Positions 6,684 through 12,889 of a stretch of DNA of 19,640 bases are shown in pieces. Positions within the stretch are counted from its first letter, which is position 1. Each line of letters opens with the position of its first letter. The notes below the pieces were generated by a model, which was not told the DNA's origin, made no database searches, and worked only from the letters and a program-made list of their open reading frames with translations. Location of the stretch: positions 1 through 19,640 of the forward strand of contig CAVEFC010000029.1 in NCBI GenBank assembly GCA_963614875.1. The letters run 5' to 3'. Position numbers and translations under genes: made by a program. This DNA comes from CAG-841 sp963614875 (GTDB taxonomy: Bacteria > Bacillota > Clostridia > Oscillospirales > CAG-272).

Positions 6684-7480
6684 TAAAATACGACAGATAC
6701 CCGGGCGGAAAGCATTTTGCCGTAACCTTCAGCTACGACGACGGAAACATCGCCGACAGGCGGCTTGTCGCGCTTTTCAACAGATACAATCTTAAGGCGA
6801 CCTTTCACCTTATACCGTCAAGATTCGGCGGCGACACGGTGGTTTCCGAGAGCGAAATAAAAACGCTTTATTCAGGCCACGAAATATCGGGACATACTTA
6901 TTCGCATCCGCACCTTGCCGGAATGCCGGTCTCCTCTCAGCTTGAAGAAATAACGCGCTGCCGCGCCGAGCTTGAAGCCGTCTCGGGAACGCTCGTTCGC
7001 GGAATGTCGCTGCCCTACGGCGAAAAAACCGCCGATACGGTAACGGCAATGAAAGCCGCAGGCATCGCGTATTCGCGCAGCGCAAGCTCCACGGGCGGAA
7101 TGTCGGTTCCCGCGGACTTTCTTGATTGGAATCCGACCTGCCATCACTCGTCTGCACCGAAAATCATAGAAAATTTCAAAAACGCATGGATAAATCAGCC
7201 GTGGAGCTACGGCGGACTTATCGACATCTGGGGGCACAGCTTTGATTTCAACATCGCGGACAACTGGCAGCTTGCGGAAGAAATGTGCGCCTCGCTTTCC
7301 GGACTTTCTGATGTCTGGTATGCGACAAATATCGAAATCTGCGATTATATAACCGCCAGACGCGCGCTTATCGTATCGCAGGATCAGAGGACGCTTTACA
7401 ACCCGTCGGCAATTTCCGTGTGGGTAAGCTCAGGCGGCTCCGCGCTTGAAATAAAAGGCGGAGAAACCGTCAGGCTGTAA
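6680..7480 (+). CDS. CE4/NodB-type polysaccharide deacetylase, paralogue 2
   Basis: This 266-aa protein is a close paralogue of the upstream gene: both start MIKYDRY.GGK and share FSYDDG, ADRRLV.LFN.Y, GHEI..HTYSHPHL and ATNIEI.DY. Catalytic elements are D20/D21 in SYDDGN, H72 and H76 in HTYSH, RGMSLPYG, and IWGHSFDF. It too lacks a signal peptide. Its ATG overlaps the upstream stop by four bases, so the two are translationally coupled and may act on related substrates or as a hetero-oligomer. The sequences have drifted substantially (loops at about 45-60 differ), so the duplication does not look recent. Both proteins end in a short conserved segment after 'YNP..I..W.S', a possible small accessory strand pair. 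Substrate not determinable from sequence. Confidence 0.88.
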   Translation: MIKYDRYPGGKHFAVTFSYDDGNIADRRLVALFNRYNLKATFHLIPSRFGGDTVVSESEIKTLYSGHEISGHTYSHPHLAGMPVSSQLEEITRCRAELEAVSGTLVRGMSLPYGEKTADTVTAMKAAGIAYSRSASSTGGMSVPADFLDWNPTCHHSSAPKIIENFKNAWINQPWSYGGLIDIWGHSFDFNIADNWQLAEEMCASLSGLSDVWYATNIEICDYITARRALIVSQDQRTLYNPSAISVWVSSGGSALEIKGGETVRL

Positions 7481-7519
7481 TTTGGAAAAAGCTCGATGTC
7501 GGCGTGATTTTCGATAATT

Positions 7520-7533
7520 TATACTTTTGTATT
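7520..7533. repeat. Intergenic dyad TATAC-TTTT-GTATT (copy 2)
   Basis: Arms ATAC/GTAT are perfect, with the outer base mismatched. It lies 40 bases after the deacetylase stop and upstream of the ylmH ribosome site, and is preceded by GTGATTTTCGATAAT, resembling the flank of copy 4. No matching -35 element is seen, so it is not a convincing promoter. Confidence 0.5.
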
Positions 7534-7556
7534 ATTTTTGTCGGGAGGACATACAT

Positions 7557-8333
7557 ATGACCGAAAAAGACGTGCTTATTTCTCACCTTTCGGACAAGCT
7601 CCGCTACTGCCGCGAGCGCGACTGTATTCAAAGCACGCACTTTCTTGACGCAGCCTCGCTGTCGGAGGCGAAGCGTTTCTGCGTCGCGGAAAAAGCGCGC
7701 GCGGTATTTTTCGGCGGCTACGAAAGCGCCGAAAGAGTTATATGCGCTTTTGTGCCGGATTTTTATCCCGACGAAATGTTTCCCTCGTATTTTTTCGACG
7801 AAGGCGAGGATCAGCCCGTAAAAGCCGTGAGATGCACTTGGGCGCAAGGCTCGCCGAAGCTCTCTCACCGCGATATTCTGGGCTCGATGCTTGCGCTCGG
7901 AATAACGCGCGAAGCTACGGGCGATATCCTCGTTTCGGAAGCTTCGGCTGACATTTTCGTGCTTCCGCAAATGGTCGGATTTTTGATTTCTCACTACGAA
8001 AAAGCCGGCAGAGCCGCACTTTCCGTGCGCGAAATTCCGCTTTCCGAAGTTATTTTTCCGGAGGTAAACGTCGAACGTATGCGCGACACGGTGGCTTCCA
8101 TGCGGCTCGACTGCGTGCTTTCGGCGATATATTCGCTTTCAAGATCGAAGGCGGAAGAAGCGGTTCTTACAGGGATTGCCTTTGTGAACGACATAAAAGC
8201 GTCGAAGCCCGACGCCCCGATAAAAGACGGCGACAAAATAGTTCTTCGGGGAATGGGCAAGGCGAAAATCATATCGTCGGACGGCGTATCCAAACGAGGC
8301 AGAACCGTAATAATCTTCGACAGATACAGGTAA
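7557..8333 (+). CDS. ylmH: YlmH-type S4-domain RNA-binding protein
   Basis: This 258-aa protein matches the YlmH family. An N-terminal mixed domain (about 1-80) is followed by a central region with 'LSHRDILGSMLALGITREATGDILV' similarity (family core), then a C-terminal S4 RNA-binding domain from about residue 181 (MRLDCVLSAIYSLSRSKAEE onward), ending in a basic tail. YlmH homologues in Firmicutes bind the 50S subunit and take part in ribosome-associated quality control; ylmH usually sits in the division/cell-wall cluster near sepF and divIVA, but here it does not. The start at 7557 (ATG) has GGGAGGAC upstream; the ORF extends ten codons further, but that segment covers the intergenic repeat. 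It precedes the rRNA methyltransferase, and both are ribosome-related. Confidence 0.9.
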   Translation: MTEKDVLISHLSDKLRYCRERDCIQSTHFLDAASLSEAKRFCVAEKARAVFFGGYESAERVICAFVPDFYPDEMFPSYFFDEGEDQPVKAVRCTWAQGSPKLSHRDILGSMLALGITREATGDILVSEASADIFVLPQMVGFLISHYEKAGRAALSVREIPLSEVIFPEVNVERMRDTVASMRLDCVLSAIYSLSRSKAEEAVLTGIAFVNDIKASKPDAPIKDGDKIVLRGMGKAKIISSDGVSKRGRTVIIFDRYR

Positions 8334-8343
8334 TTTCAGATAT

Positions 8344-8357
8344 TATACTTTTGTATA
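8344..8357. repeat. Intergenic dyad TATAC-TTTT-GTATA (copy 3)
   Basis: Perfect 5-bp arms with a TTTT spacer fill most of the short gap between ylmH and the rRNA methyltransferase gene, directly before the AAAGGAG ribosome site. Same arms as copies 1 and 4. Confidence 0.6.
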
Positions 8358-8374
8358 TTTCAAAGGAGCAGCAT

Positions 8375-9202
8375 ATGTCAGAATTCACTTGTCCCGTGTG
8401 CAGACAAAGACTTGAAAGGCACGATTCGCAGATGAAATGCCCTCTCGGGCACAGCTACGACATATCCCGCCGCGGATATGTAAATCTGCTGATGTCGCAG
8501 GCGTCGTCGAAAAAACGTCACGGCGACGACGGCGAAATGGTGTCGGCGCGGACGCGTTTTCTCTCGCTCGGGCATTATGACAGACTCCGCAGCGAAGTCT
8601 GCGATATCGCCCTTGGGCTTATTTCGCGCGGCGGCGTGATAGCCGACATCGGCTGCGGCGAATGCTACTACACGGAGCATATCGCCCGCGCAATGAAAGA
8701 AAAAAACATTCCGTGCGACATATACGGAATAGATATATCAAAAAAGGCTCTCGACGCCGCTGGCAAGCGCAATTGCGGAATATCGCTTGCGGTTGCCAGC
8801 GCGTTCTCGCTCCCTCTGGCAGACGAATCCGCAAATCTTATTCTCAACCTTTTCGCTCCGCACGAGCCGAGTGAATTTTCAAGGATTTCCGCGCCCGACG
8901 CAAAGATGATAAGGGTGTTCCCTCTTGCCCGTCATCTGTGGGAGCTCAAGGAAGCCGTCTATGACGTGCCATACGAAAATGTCATTGACACGCTTGACTT
9001 TTCGGGTTTTACACTTATGTATAAAAAGGAGCTTTCGTACCGTATTCATCTGGCTTCGCAGGGCGAAATTCTTGACCTTTTCACAATGACGCCGTACTGC
9101 TACAAGACCTCCGAAAAGGACAGAAAAAAGCTTGACGCGCTCACCTCGCTCGACACGCGCGTCGAGTTCTGCATAGCGGTTTACGAAAAAAACGAGAGCT
9201 GA
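8375..9202 (+). CDS. rlmA: 23S rRNA (guanine-N1)-methyltransferase, RlmA-type
   Basis: This 275-aa SAM-dependent methyltransferase has the RlmA layout. An N-terminal zinc finger uses C6, C9, C22 and H26 (CPVC...CPLGH), the spacing of the RlmA family. A linker motif 'GDDGEMVSARTRFLSLGHY' follows, then the Rossmann methyltransferase domain with IADIGCGECYY (motif I) and 'NLFAPHEPSEF' near the active site. RlmA enzymes methylate N1 of G745 (RlmA-I) or G748 (RlmA-II/TlrB) in helix 35 of 23S rRNA, at the peptide exit tunnel; the sequence alone does not tell me which. ATG 8375 has AAAGGAG upstream and gives the correct zinc-finger start. It lies 41 bases after ylmH and is probably in the same transcript. 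Confidence 0.92.
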   Translation: MSEFTCPVCRQRLERHDSQMKCPLGHSYDISRRGYVNLLMSQASSKKRHGDDGEMVSARTRFLSLGHYDRLRSEVCDIALGLISRGGVIADIGCGECYYTEHIARAMKEKNIPCDIYGIDISKKALDAAGKRNCGISLAVASAFSLPLADESANLILNLFAPHEPSEFSRISAPDAKMIRVFPLARHLWELKEAVYDVPYENVIDTLDFSGFTLMYKKELSYRIHLASQGEILDLFTMTPYCYKTSEKDRKKLDALTSLDTRVEFCIAVYEKNES

Positions 9203-9231
9203 TTGACACCCCCGTTTTTCTGTGGTATAAT
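9203..9231 (+). promoter_or_regulatory. Consensus SigA promoter of the amidase gene
   Basis: TTGACA (9203-9208) and TATAAT (9226-9231) match perfectly with a 17-base spacer. The -35 starts one base after the methyltransferase stop codon. Strong expression of the amidase is expected. Confidence 0.92.
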
Positions 9232-9262
9232 TTCAAACAAGTTGATATGAGAGGAGGCGCGC

Positions 9263-10069
9263 ATGAAGAAAAACAAAAGCTTCAGGGAAAGCGGAAGATC
9301 GGGCGGCGGCTCGGTCGGATTTTTCAGAGTTCTGGGGCTTACGATTGTAATTGTGACCGCGGCATTTATCATAAATCTGACTTCGCCCTTTGAGGATGCG
9401 CACGAAACCACCGCATCGTCCGCGGAGTCAACGGTCGCGACCACAGCCGCGCAGACAACCGCCGCCGCGACAACCACAATGGAAAGCAAGCCTTCCACAT
9501 CGGAATCGACGTCAACGTCGCGGGAAACCACCGCTCCGATTTCGCGCGTCCCGACCGACGAGGAAATGAAAAAGCTGATAGAAGAAAAGGACCTGCCGAT
9601 AAATCCTCATTCGCGGGTAGGACACAAGCGGACAGCCACAACGCAGATAGTCGTTCACTACGTCGCAAATCCGTCCTCCACGGCGGAGCAGAACTGGAGC
9701 TGCTTCCGGAACTACGCAACGTCCGGAGAACGCGACGCAAGCTCAAACTTTATCGTAGGGCTTGACGGAGAAATAATTCAGTGTATGCCAATAGACGAGG
9801 TTTCGTATCACGCCGGAAAGGTGAATTATTACTCGATAGGCATCGAGGTGTGTCACCCGACAGCCGACGGAAAATTCAACGAGGCTACATATAATTCGCT
9901 TGTGAAGCTTGTTTCGTGGCTTTGCAGCAAGTACGGAATTTCAAAGGAAAACGTTATCCGCCATTACGATGTAACCGGAAAGGATTGTCCGCGCTACTAT
10001 GCCGGCGATCCCGGCAGCGACGGCTATCGCAGGTGGGAAGCCTTTAAGAACGATCTGATATTTGACTGA
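9263..10069 (+). CDS. Membrane-anchored N-acetylmuramoyl-L-alanine amidase (amidase_2)
   Basis: This 268-aa zinc amidase cleaves the bond between N-acetylmuramic acid and L-alanine in peptidoglycan. A short basic N-terminus leads into an uncleaved signal anchor (about 20-39). A Ser/Thr/Ala-rich spacer (about 48-95) would cross the wall. The amidase_2 (T7-lysozyme/PGRP-like) domain runs from about 115 to the end. Zinc ligands are H132 (VVHYV), H234 and C242 (RHYDVTGKDCP); K240 corresponds to the catalytic lysine of T7 lysozyme. The substrate-binding segments 'SSNFIVGLDGEIIQ' and 'SYHAGKVNYYSIGIEV' are typical. There is no cell-wall-binding repeat, and the domain is small. ATG 9263 has AGAGGAGG upstream. 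It has its own perfect promoter and a terminator. Role: wall turnover or remodelling; a phage origin is unlikely given the anchor and the context. Confidence 0.93.
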   Translation: MKKNKSFRESGRSGGGSVGFFRVLGLTIVIVTAAFIINLTSPFEDAHETTASSAESTVATTAAQTTAAATTTMESKPSTSESTSTSRETTAPISRVPTDEEMKKLIEEKDLPINPHSRVGHKRTATTQIVVHYVANPSSTAEQNWSCFRNYATSGERDASSNFIVGLDGEIIQCMPIDEVSYHAGKVNYYSIGIEVCHPTADGKFNEATYNSLVKLVSWLCSKYGISKENVIRHYDVTGKDCPRYYAGDPGSDGYRRWEAFKNDLIFD

Positions 10070-10091
10070 TACAGCCTTGATTTTTCGCATA

Positions 10092-10107
10092 TTATACTTT
10101 CGTATAA
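10092..10107. repeat. Intergenic dyad TTATAC-TTTC-GTATAA (copy 4)
   Basis: It is identical to copy 1 over all 16 bases. It lies between the amidase stop and the terminator hairpin, in a convergent gap where no promoter is needed, and is preceded by CTTGATTTTTCGCATA, similar to sequence near copies 1 and 2. Confidence 0.65.
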
Positions 10108-10113
10108 AATAAT

Positions 10114-10143
10114 AGCTCCGCTTTGAATGGCGGAGCTTTTTAT
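10114..10143. terminator. Bidirectional terminator between amidase gene and dut
   Basis: Arms AGCTCCGC (10114-10121) and GCGGAGCT (10130-10137) with an 8-base loop are followed by TTTTATTTT on the plus strand. On the minus strand an A/T-rich TATTATTTT follows. It suits the convergent genes on both sides. Confidence 0.88.
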
Positions 10144-10154
10144 TTTGCGTTTTT

Positions 10155-10601
10155 TTATTTTGTTCCGGTGGAGCCGAAGCCTCCCGCGCCTCTTTTCGTT
10201 TCGTCGAGAGCGTCGCTTTCCTCAAATTCCGCGCGGATATAAGGAGCTATCACAAGCTGGGCGATCCTCTCTCCCGCGGAGATTGTCTGAGGCTGTCCCG
10301 AATGGTTGTGAAGCGAAACGATTATCTCTCCGCGATAATCCGAATCTATAACTCCGACCTTGTTTGCCGGAGCGACGCCGCGCTTTGACGCAAGTCCGCT
10401 TCTCGCATAAACGAGTCCGACAAGCCCGTCGGGGATCTGAACGGCAATTCCCGTGCCGACCATCACCGTCTGCTCCGGAGCTATGACAATGTCGCTGTCG
10501 GTCGCGGCATAAAGATCCGCGCCCGCGGCAAAATCGCTCGAATACACCGGAACCTTTGCAAGAGGACTGAGCTTTTTAAGCATTACTTTTTCGCACTTCA
10601 T
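10155..10601 (-). CDS. dut: dUTP diphosphatase (trimeric dUTPase)
   Basis: Dut hydrolyses dUTP to dUMP and pyrophosphate, keeping uracil out of DNA and supplying dUMP for thymidylate synthesis. The 148-aa protein has all five motifs of the trimeric family in order: AGADLYA (1), ARSGLA (2), GVIDSDYRGEI (3, with the catalytic Asp and the uracil-contacting region), GERIAQLVI (4) and RGAGGFGSTG (5, the flexible P-loop-like tail that closes over the phosphates). ATG 10601 has AAGGAAG upstream. It lies 56 bases downstream of the GH78-like gene on the same strand; I see no convincing separate promoter, so it may be co-transcribed. The gap shares a segment with the wecB-galE gap. Cytoplasmic housekeeping gene, with no sign of phage neighbours. 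Confidence 0.97.
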   Translation of the reverse strand: MKCEKVMLKKLSPLAKVPVYSSDFAAGADLYAATDSDIVIAPEQTVMVGTGIAVQIPDGLVGLVYARSGLASKRGVAPANKVGVIDSDYRGEIIVSLHNHSGQPQTISAGERIAQLVIAPYIRAEFEESDALDETKRGAGGFGSTGTK

Positions 10602-10657
10602 ATGTAAACTTCCTTTTCGATTTTATAATTATCCTTATTCCGACTGCGTTTTTGGTT

Positions 10658-10672
10658 TTATACAATAGTATA
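10658..10672. repeat. Possible dyad TATAC-AATA-GTATA overlapping a stop codon (weak copy 5)
   Basis: It has the same 5-bp arms as copies 1-4 with a different spacer, but lies in the last codons and stop of the GH78-like gene, so chance is a fair explanation. Confidence 0.3.
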
Positions 10673-12706
10673 TTTTATCTCGCTCGGGATTTTTATGTCG
10701 GCGGGCTTGCCTCTTTCCATATCGACGGTTATGTAACCGTAGGGAGTCGGAATGCTGACATTTGCGCTTTCAAGACCGTAAAGTCGCGGAGCAAGCTTTA
10801 TCTCCTCAAAGCCCGGGCGAACCATTTCAAAGCCGAGAAGCGCAAGCGGCAGATAATATGCCGGAGCGCATCCTCCGCCGTAGCCGAAGCCTTTTCCCTC
10901 GCTGTTCCATTCCCTGCCGACGCCGTTTTTGCATTTGTCGCCGAAGTCCTTCCAGCGACGGATAATATTCATACCGTATTTTTCAAAAAGTCCGTATTGC
11001 CAAACGGTTTCGAGCAGATACGCCGTAAACGCCGGCTGAACGTCTCCGAGCGACTTGTCCGAGGCGGCTCTCAGCGCTATCTGCTTTGACGAAACGCTGT
11101 CGCACAGTCCGTAGAGCGCCGCAAGAATATTCACATGGCGCGTGTAGTATTTTCTTCCCGTATTTTTCGGAGCGCGGCACGGCTTTTTGTCCTTTGTCGA
11201 AAGGCCTGCAAAGCAAAGCTGACGATCCCTGTCGAAAAACGCCGTCTCAAAGCCTTTTTTCACGGCGTCGGCGCGAAGCCTGTACGCAGTGCGAAGCTTG
11301 TTGTTTCCTCTTTCGGCATAGATTTTCGACGCTATGTCGAGCGCCTTGCAGTAAAGCGCCGTGACAACCGCCTGACCGAGTGCTTTCGGCGGATTTTCAA
11401 GCGAATAATTGCCCGTTTTCATATTGTCCACGGGAGCGTAATCGGGCGGAGTTTCTATTATTTTCGCGTCCGAAAGATAGGAATCGAAGGCGTCGAGAAG
11501 CGTCGTCATCGCCTCCTCGGTAGCTTCAAAAAACGAGGCGTCGCCCGTATACATATAGTAATCCCATATCATAGGCACAAACGAAAGCAGTCCTGCCGAA
11601 TTTTCAAGCTCTCCGGCGGATTTTTTTATTCTTTCGGAAAGCTTTAGTATATCGAACCGCGCAAGCGATACATCTCCGAACGCAACCTGAGAAAACAGCG
11701 CTTCAAGGCGGATATCTCTTACGGCGGATATGAATTTTTTGCTTGTGGGGCTTTCGATATAAGAATCTCTGCGACAGTTTTCAAGCGTACCGACGCAGTT
11801 CTGCCATATCGAGCAGAGCTCCCCGTCCGAGCAGGAAAACGCCGCTTTTCTGATGATCGGATATTCGCTGCGGATAAGCTGCACATCAAATATTTTAACG
11901 TCGCTTTTTCCGTTGTTTATAACGTTTATTATCAGCTTTGAAACGCCCGTATACTGAATCGAAGTGTAATTTATTCTGCCGTGTGCGCGAATCGTTTCCG
12001 TGCGCGAGGGGACATCGCCCTCCTCGGCAAGCTCAAGGGTTATTTCGTAATCGTCGCCGTCAGCGGAAAACGCGGGGTAAGCCGTGAGAAGCGTCGGAAA
12101 GGTCACGCAGAAGCGCGCCATCGAATGTTTCGGGCAAACGTACATCTCCTGCGGATCGGGAAGCACGATATGCTCGAACAGCGGCGGCAGCGGCGATTTT
12201 ACCAGCGCCGCCGGATAATCTGCCGCGACGGCTTTTTCCCATTCGCACGGCGCGACGGTGAAATCCGTTTCGGTATCGCTTATATGGCTCGGCAGATATC
12301 TTATGTCCCATTTTTCATCGGTGCAGATATTTTCAAGCGTTCCGTCGTCATATTCTATATCGCACGAAAGTATGAAGCCTCCCTCGCCGTGCGAGCTTTC
12401 GGCTTCGCTTTCGGGACGTTTTCTCACCACAGCCTTTATCAGAAGCGTATCGGGCGCGGAGGAAAGCTCATATTCGGAATAAAAGCTCATCTTGTCAAGC
12501 GGATACGAAGGCCCCGAGCCGACAAACGTTCCGTTTATCCAGAGCTTGTATACCGTGTCCGCCGATACCTGCACGCAAAGCTTTACGCCCGTTTTCATCA
12601 GCCTGTACGCCTTTGATATTTCGGCTGCGCAGTATCCGCCGTGAGCGGATATATCTTCTGCGTGGGCGCTCTCGTCAAGCCATATCCATTTTGCGTCGGA
12701 AAGCAT
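10658..12706 (-). CDS. GH78-like (alpha-L-rhamnosidase-fold) glycoside hydrolase, divergent
   Basis: This 682-aa protein has the domain order of family 78 alpha-L-rhamnosidases. The N-terminal beta domain carries 'AKWIWLDE' and 'VSADTVYKLWINGTFVGSGP' (residues about 5-65). A central (alpha/alpha)6 barrel follows, and the C-terminal beta sandwich ends 'PGFEEIKLAPRLYGLESANV ... PTPYG'. The barrel-entry region reads 'RRDSYIESPTSKKFISAVRDIRLEALFSQ', where rhamnosidases usually have CPWRE..WLGD; the usual HGWSA block near the end of the barrel reads GYGGGCAPAYY. The catalytic acid and base are therefore not evident, and activity or substrate may differ. No signal peptide is present, so it is predicted intracellular, acting on imported oligosaccharides. 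I chose ATG 12706 (AAGGAGG upstream) rather than the TTG 11 codons earlier. It is divergent from the serine hydrolase gene. Confidence 0.8.
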   Translation of the reverse strand: MLSDAKWIWLDESAHAEDISAHGGYCAAEISKAYRLMKTGVKLCVQVSADTVYKLWINGTFVGSGPSYPLDKMSFYSEYELSSAPDTLLIKAVVRKRPESEAESSHGEGGFILSCDIEYDDGTLENICTDEKWDIRYLPSHISDTETDFTVAPCEWEKAVAADYPAALVKSPLPPLFEHIVLPDPQEMYVCPKHSMARFCVTFPTLLTAYPAFSADGDDYEITLELAEEGDVPSRTETIRAHGRINYTSIQYTGVSKLIINVINNGKSDVKIFDVQLIRSEYPIIRKAAFSCSDGELCSIWQNCVGTLENCRRDSYIESPTSKKFISAVRDIRLEALFSQVAFGDVSLARFDILKLSERIKKSAGELENSAGLLSFVPMIWDYYMYTGDASFFEATEEAMTTLLDAFDSYLSDAKIIETPPDYAPVDNMKTGNYSLENPPKALGQAVVTALYCKALDIASKIYAERGNNKLRTAYRLRADAVKKGFETAFFDRDRQLCFAGLSTKDKKPCRAPKNTGRKYYTRHVNILAALYGLCDSVSSKQIALRAASDKSLGDVQPAFTAYLLETVWQYGLFEKYGMNIIRRWKDFGDKCKNGVGREWNSEGKGFGYGGGCAPAYYLPLALLGFEMVRPGFEEIKLAPRLYGLESANVSIPTPYGYITVDMERGKPADIKIPSEIKYTIV

Positions 12707-12746
12707 AAGCGCAAGTTCCTCCTTTTCCGTTTTTCGCAATCAATTA

Positions 12747-12775
12747 ACTTTACCGCAAAACCGCGCGATTGTCAA
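12747..12775 (-). promoter_or_regulatory. Second, weaker promoter of the GH78-like gene
   Basis: On the minus strand, TTGACA (12770-12775) and TAAAGT (12747-12752) are separated by 17 bases. The -35 is perfect and the -10 matches 4 of 6. It lies downstream of the stronger promoter, forming a tandem pair. Confidence 0.5.
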
Positions 12776-12788
12776 CATCACATATAAA

Positions 12789-12817
12789 ATTATATCAATT
12801 GCAGAGCAAAATGTCAA
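12789..12817 (-). promoter_or_regulatory. Consensus SigA promoter of the GH78-like gene
   Basis: On the minus strand, TTGACA (12812-12817) and TATAAT (12789-12794) match perfectly with a 17-base spacer. It is back-to-back with the plus-strand promoter at 12825-12853; the two -35 boxes are 7 bases apart. Confidence 0.88.
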
Positions 12818-12824
12818 CACAGCC

Positions 12825-12853
12825 TTGTAAAATCGGAAAATCGGTGGTACAAT
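12825..12853 (+). promoter_or_regulatory. Promoter of the serine hydrolase gene
   Basis: TTGTAA (12825-12830) and TACAAT (12848-12853) are separated by 17 bases, 4/6 and 5/6 of consensus. Just downstream is a dyad GAAAAT-ATA-ATTTTC (12861-12875), a possible operator, followed by the AGGAGG ribosome site. Confidence 0.65.
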
Positions 12854-12889
12854 AACAGGTGAAAATATAATTTTCAGGAGGATATAACT

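Noticed and set aside
7514..7540. Possible promoter before ylmH at the TATACT/TATTAT sequence
   Set aside because: No acceptable -35 element at 15-19 bases for either -10 candidate; it fits better as one copy of the recurrent dyad.
9369..9746. Minus-strand frames opposite the amidase Thr-rich linker
   Set aside because: Simple-sequence coding DNA leaves the other frames open; composition is an artefact of the linker codons.
11981..12616. 211-aa and other plus-strand frames inside the GH78-like gene
   Set aside because: Shadows of a gene with consistent rhamnosidase-fold landmarks across its full length.
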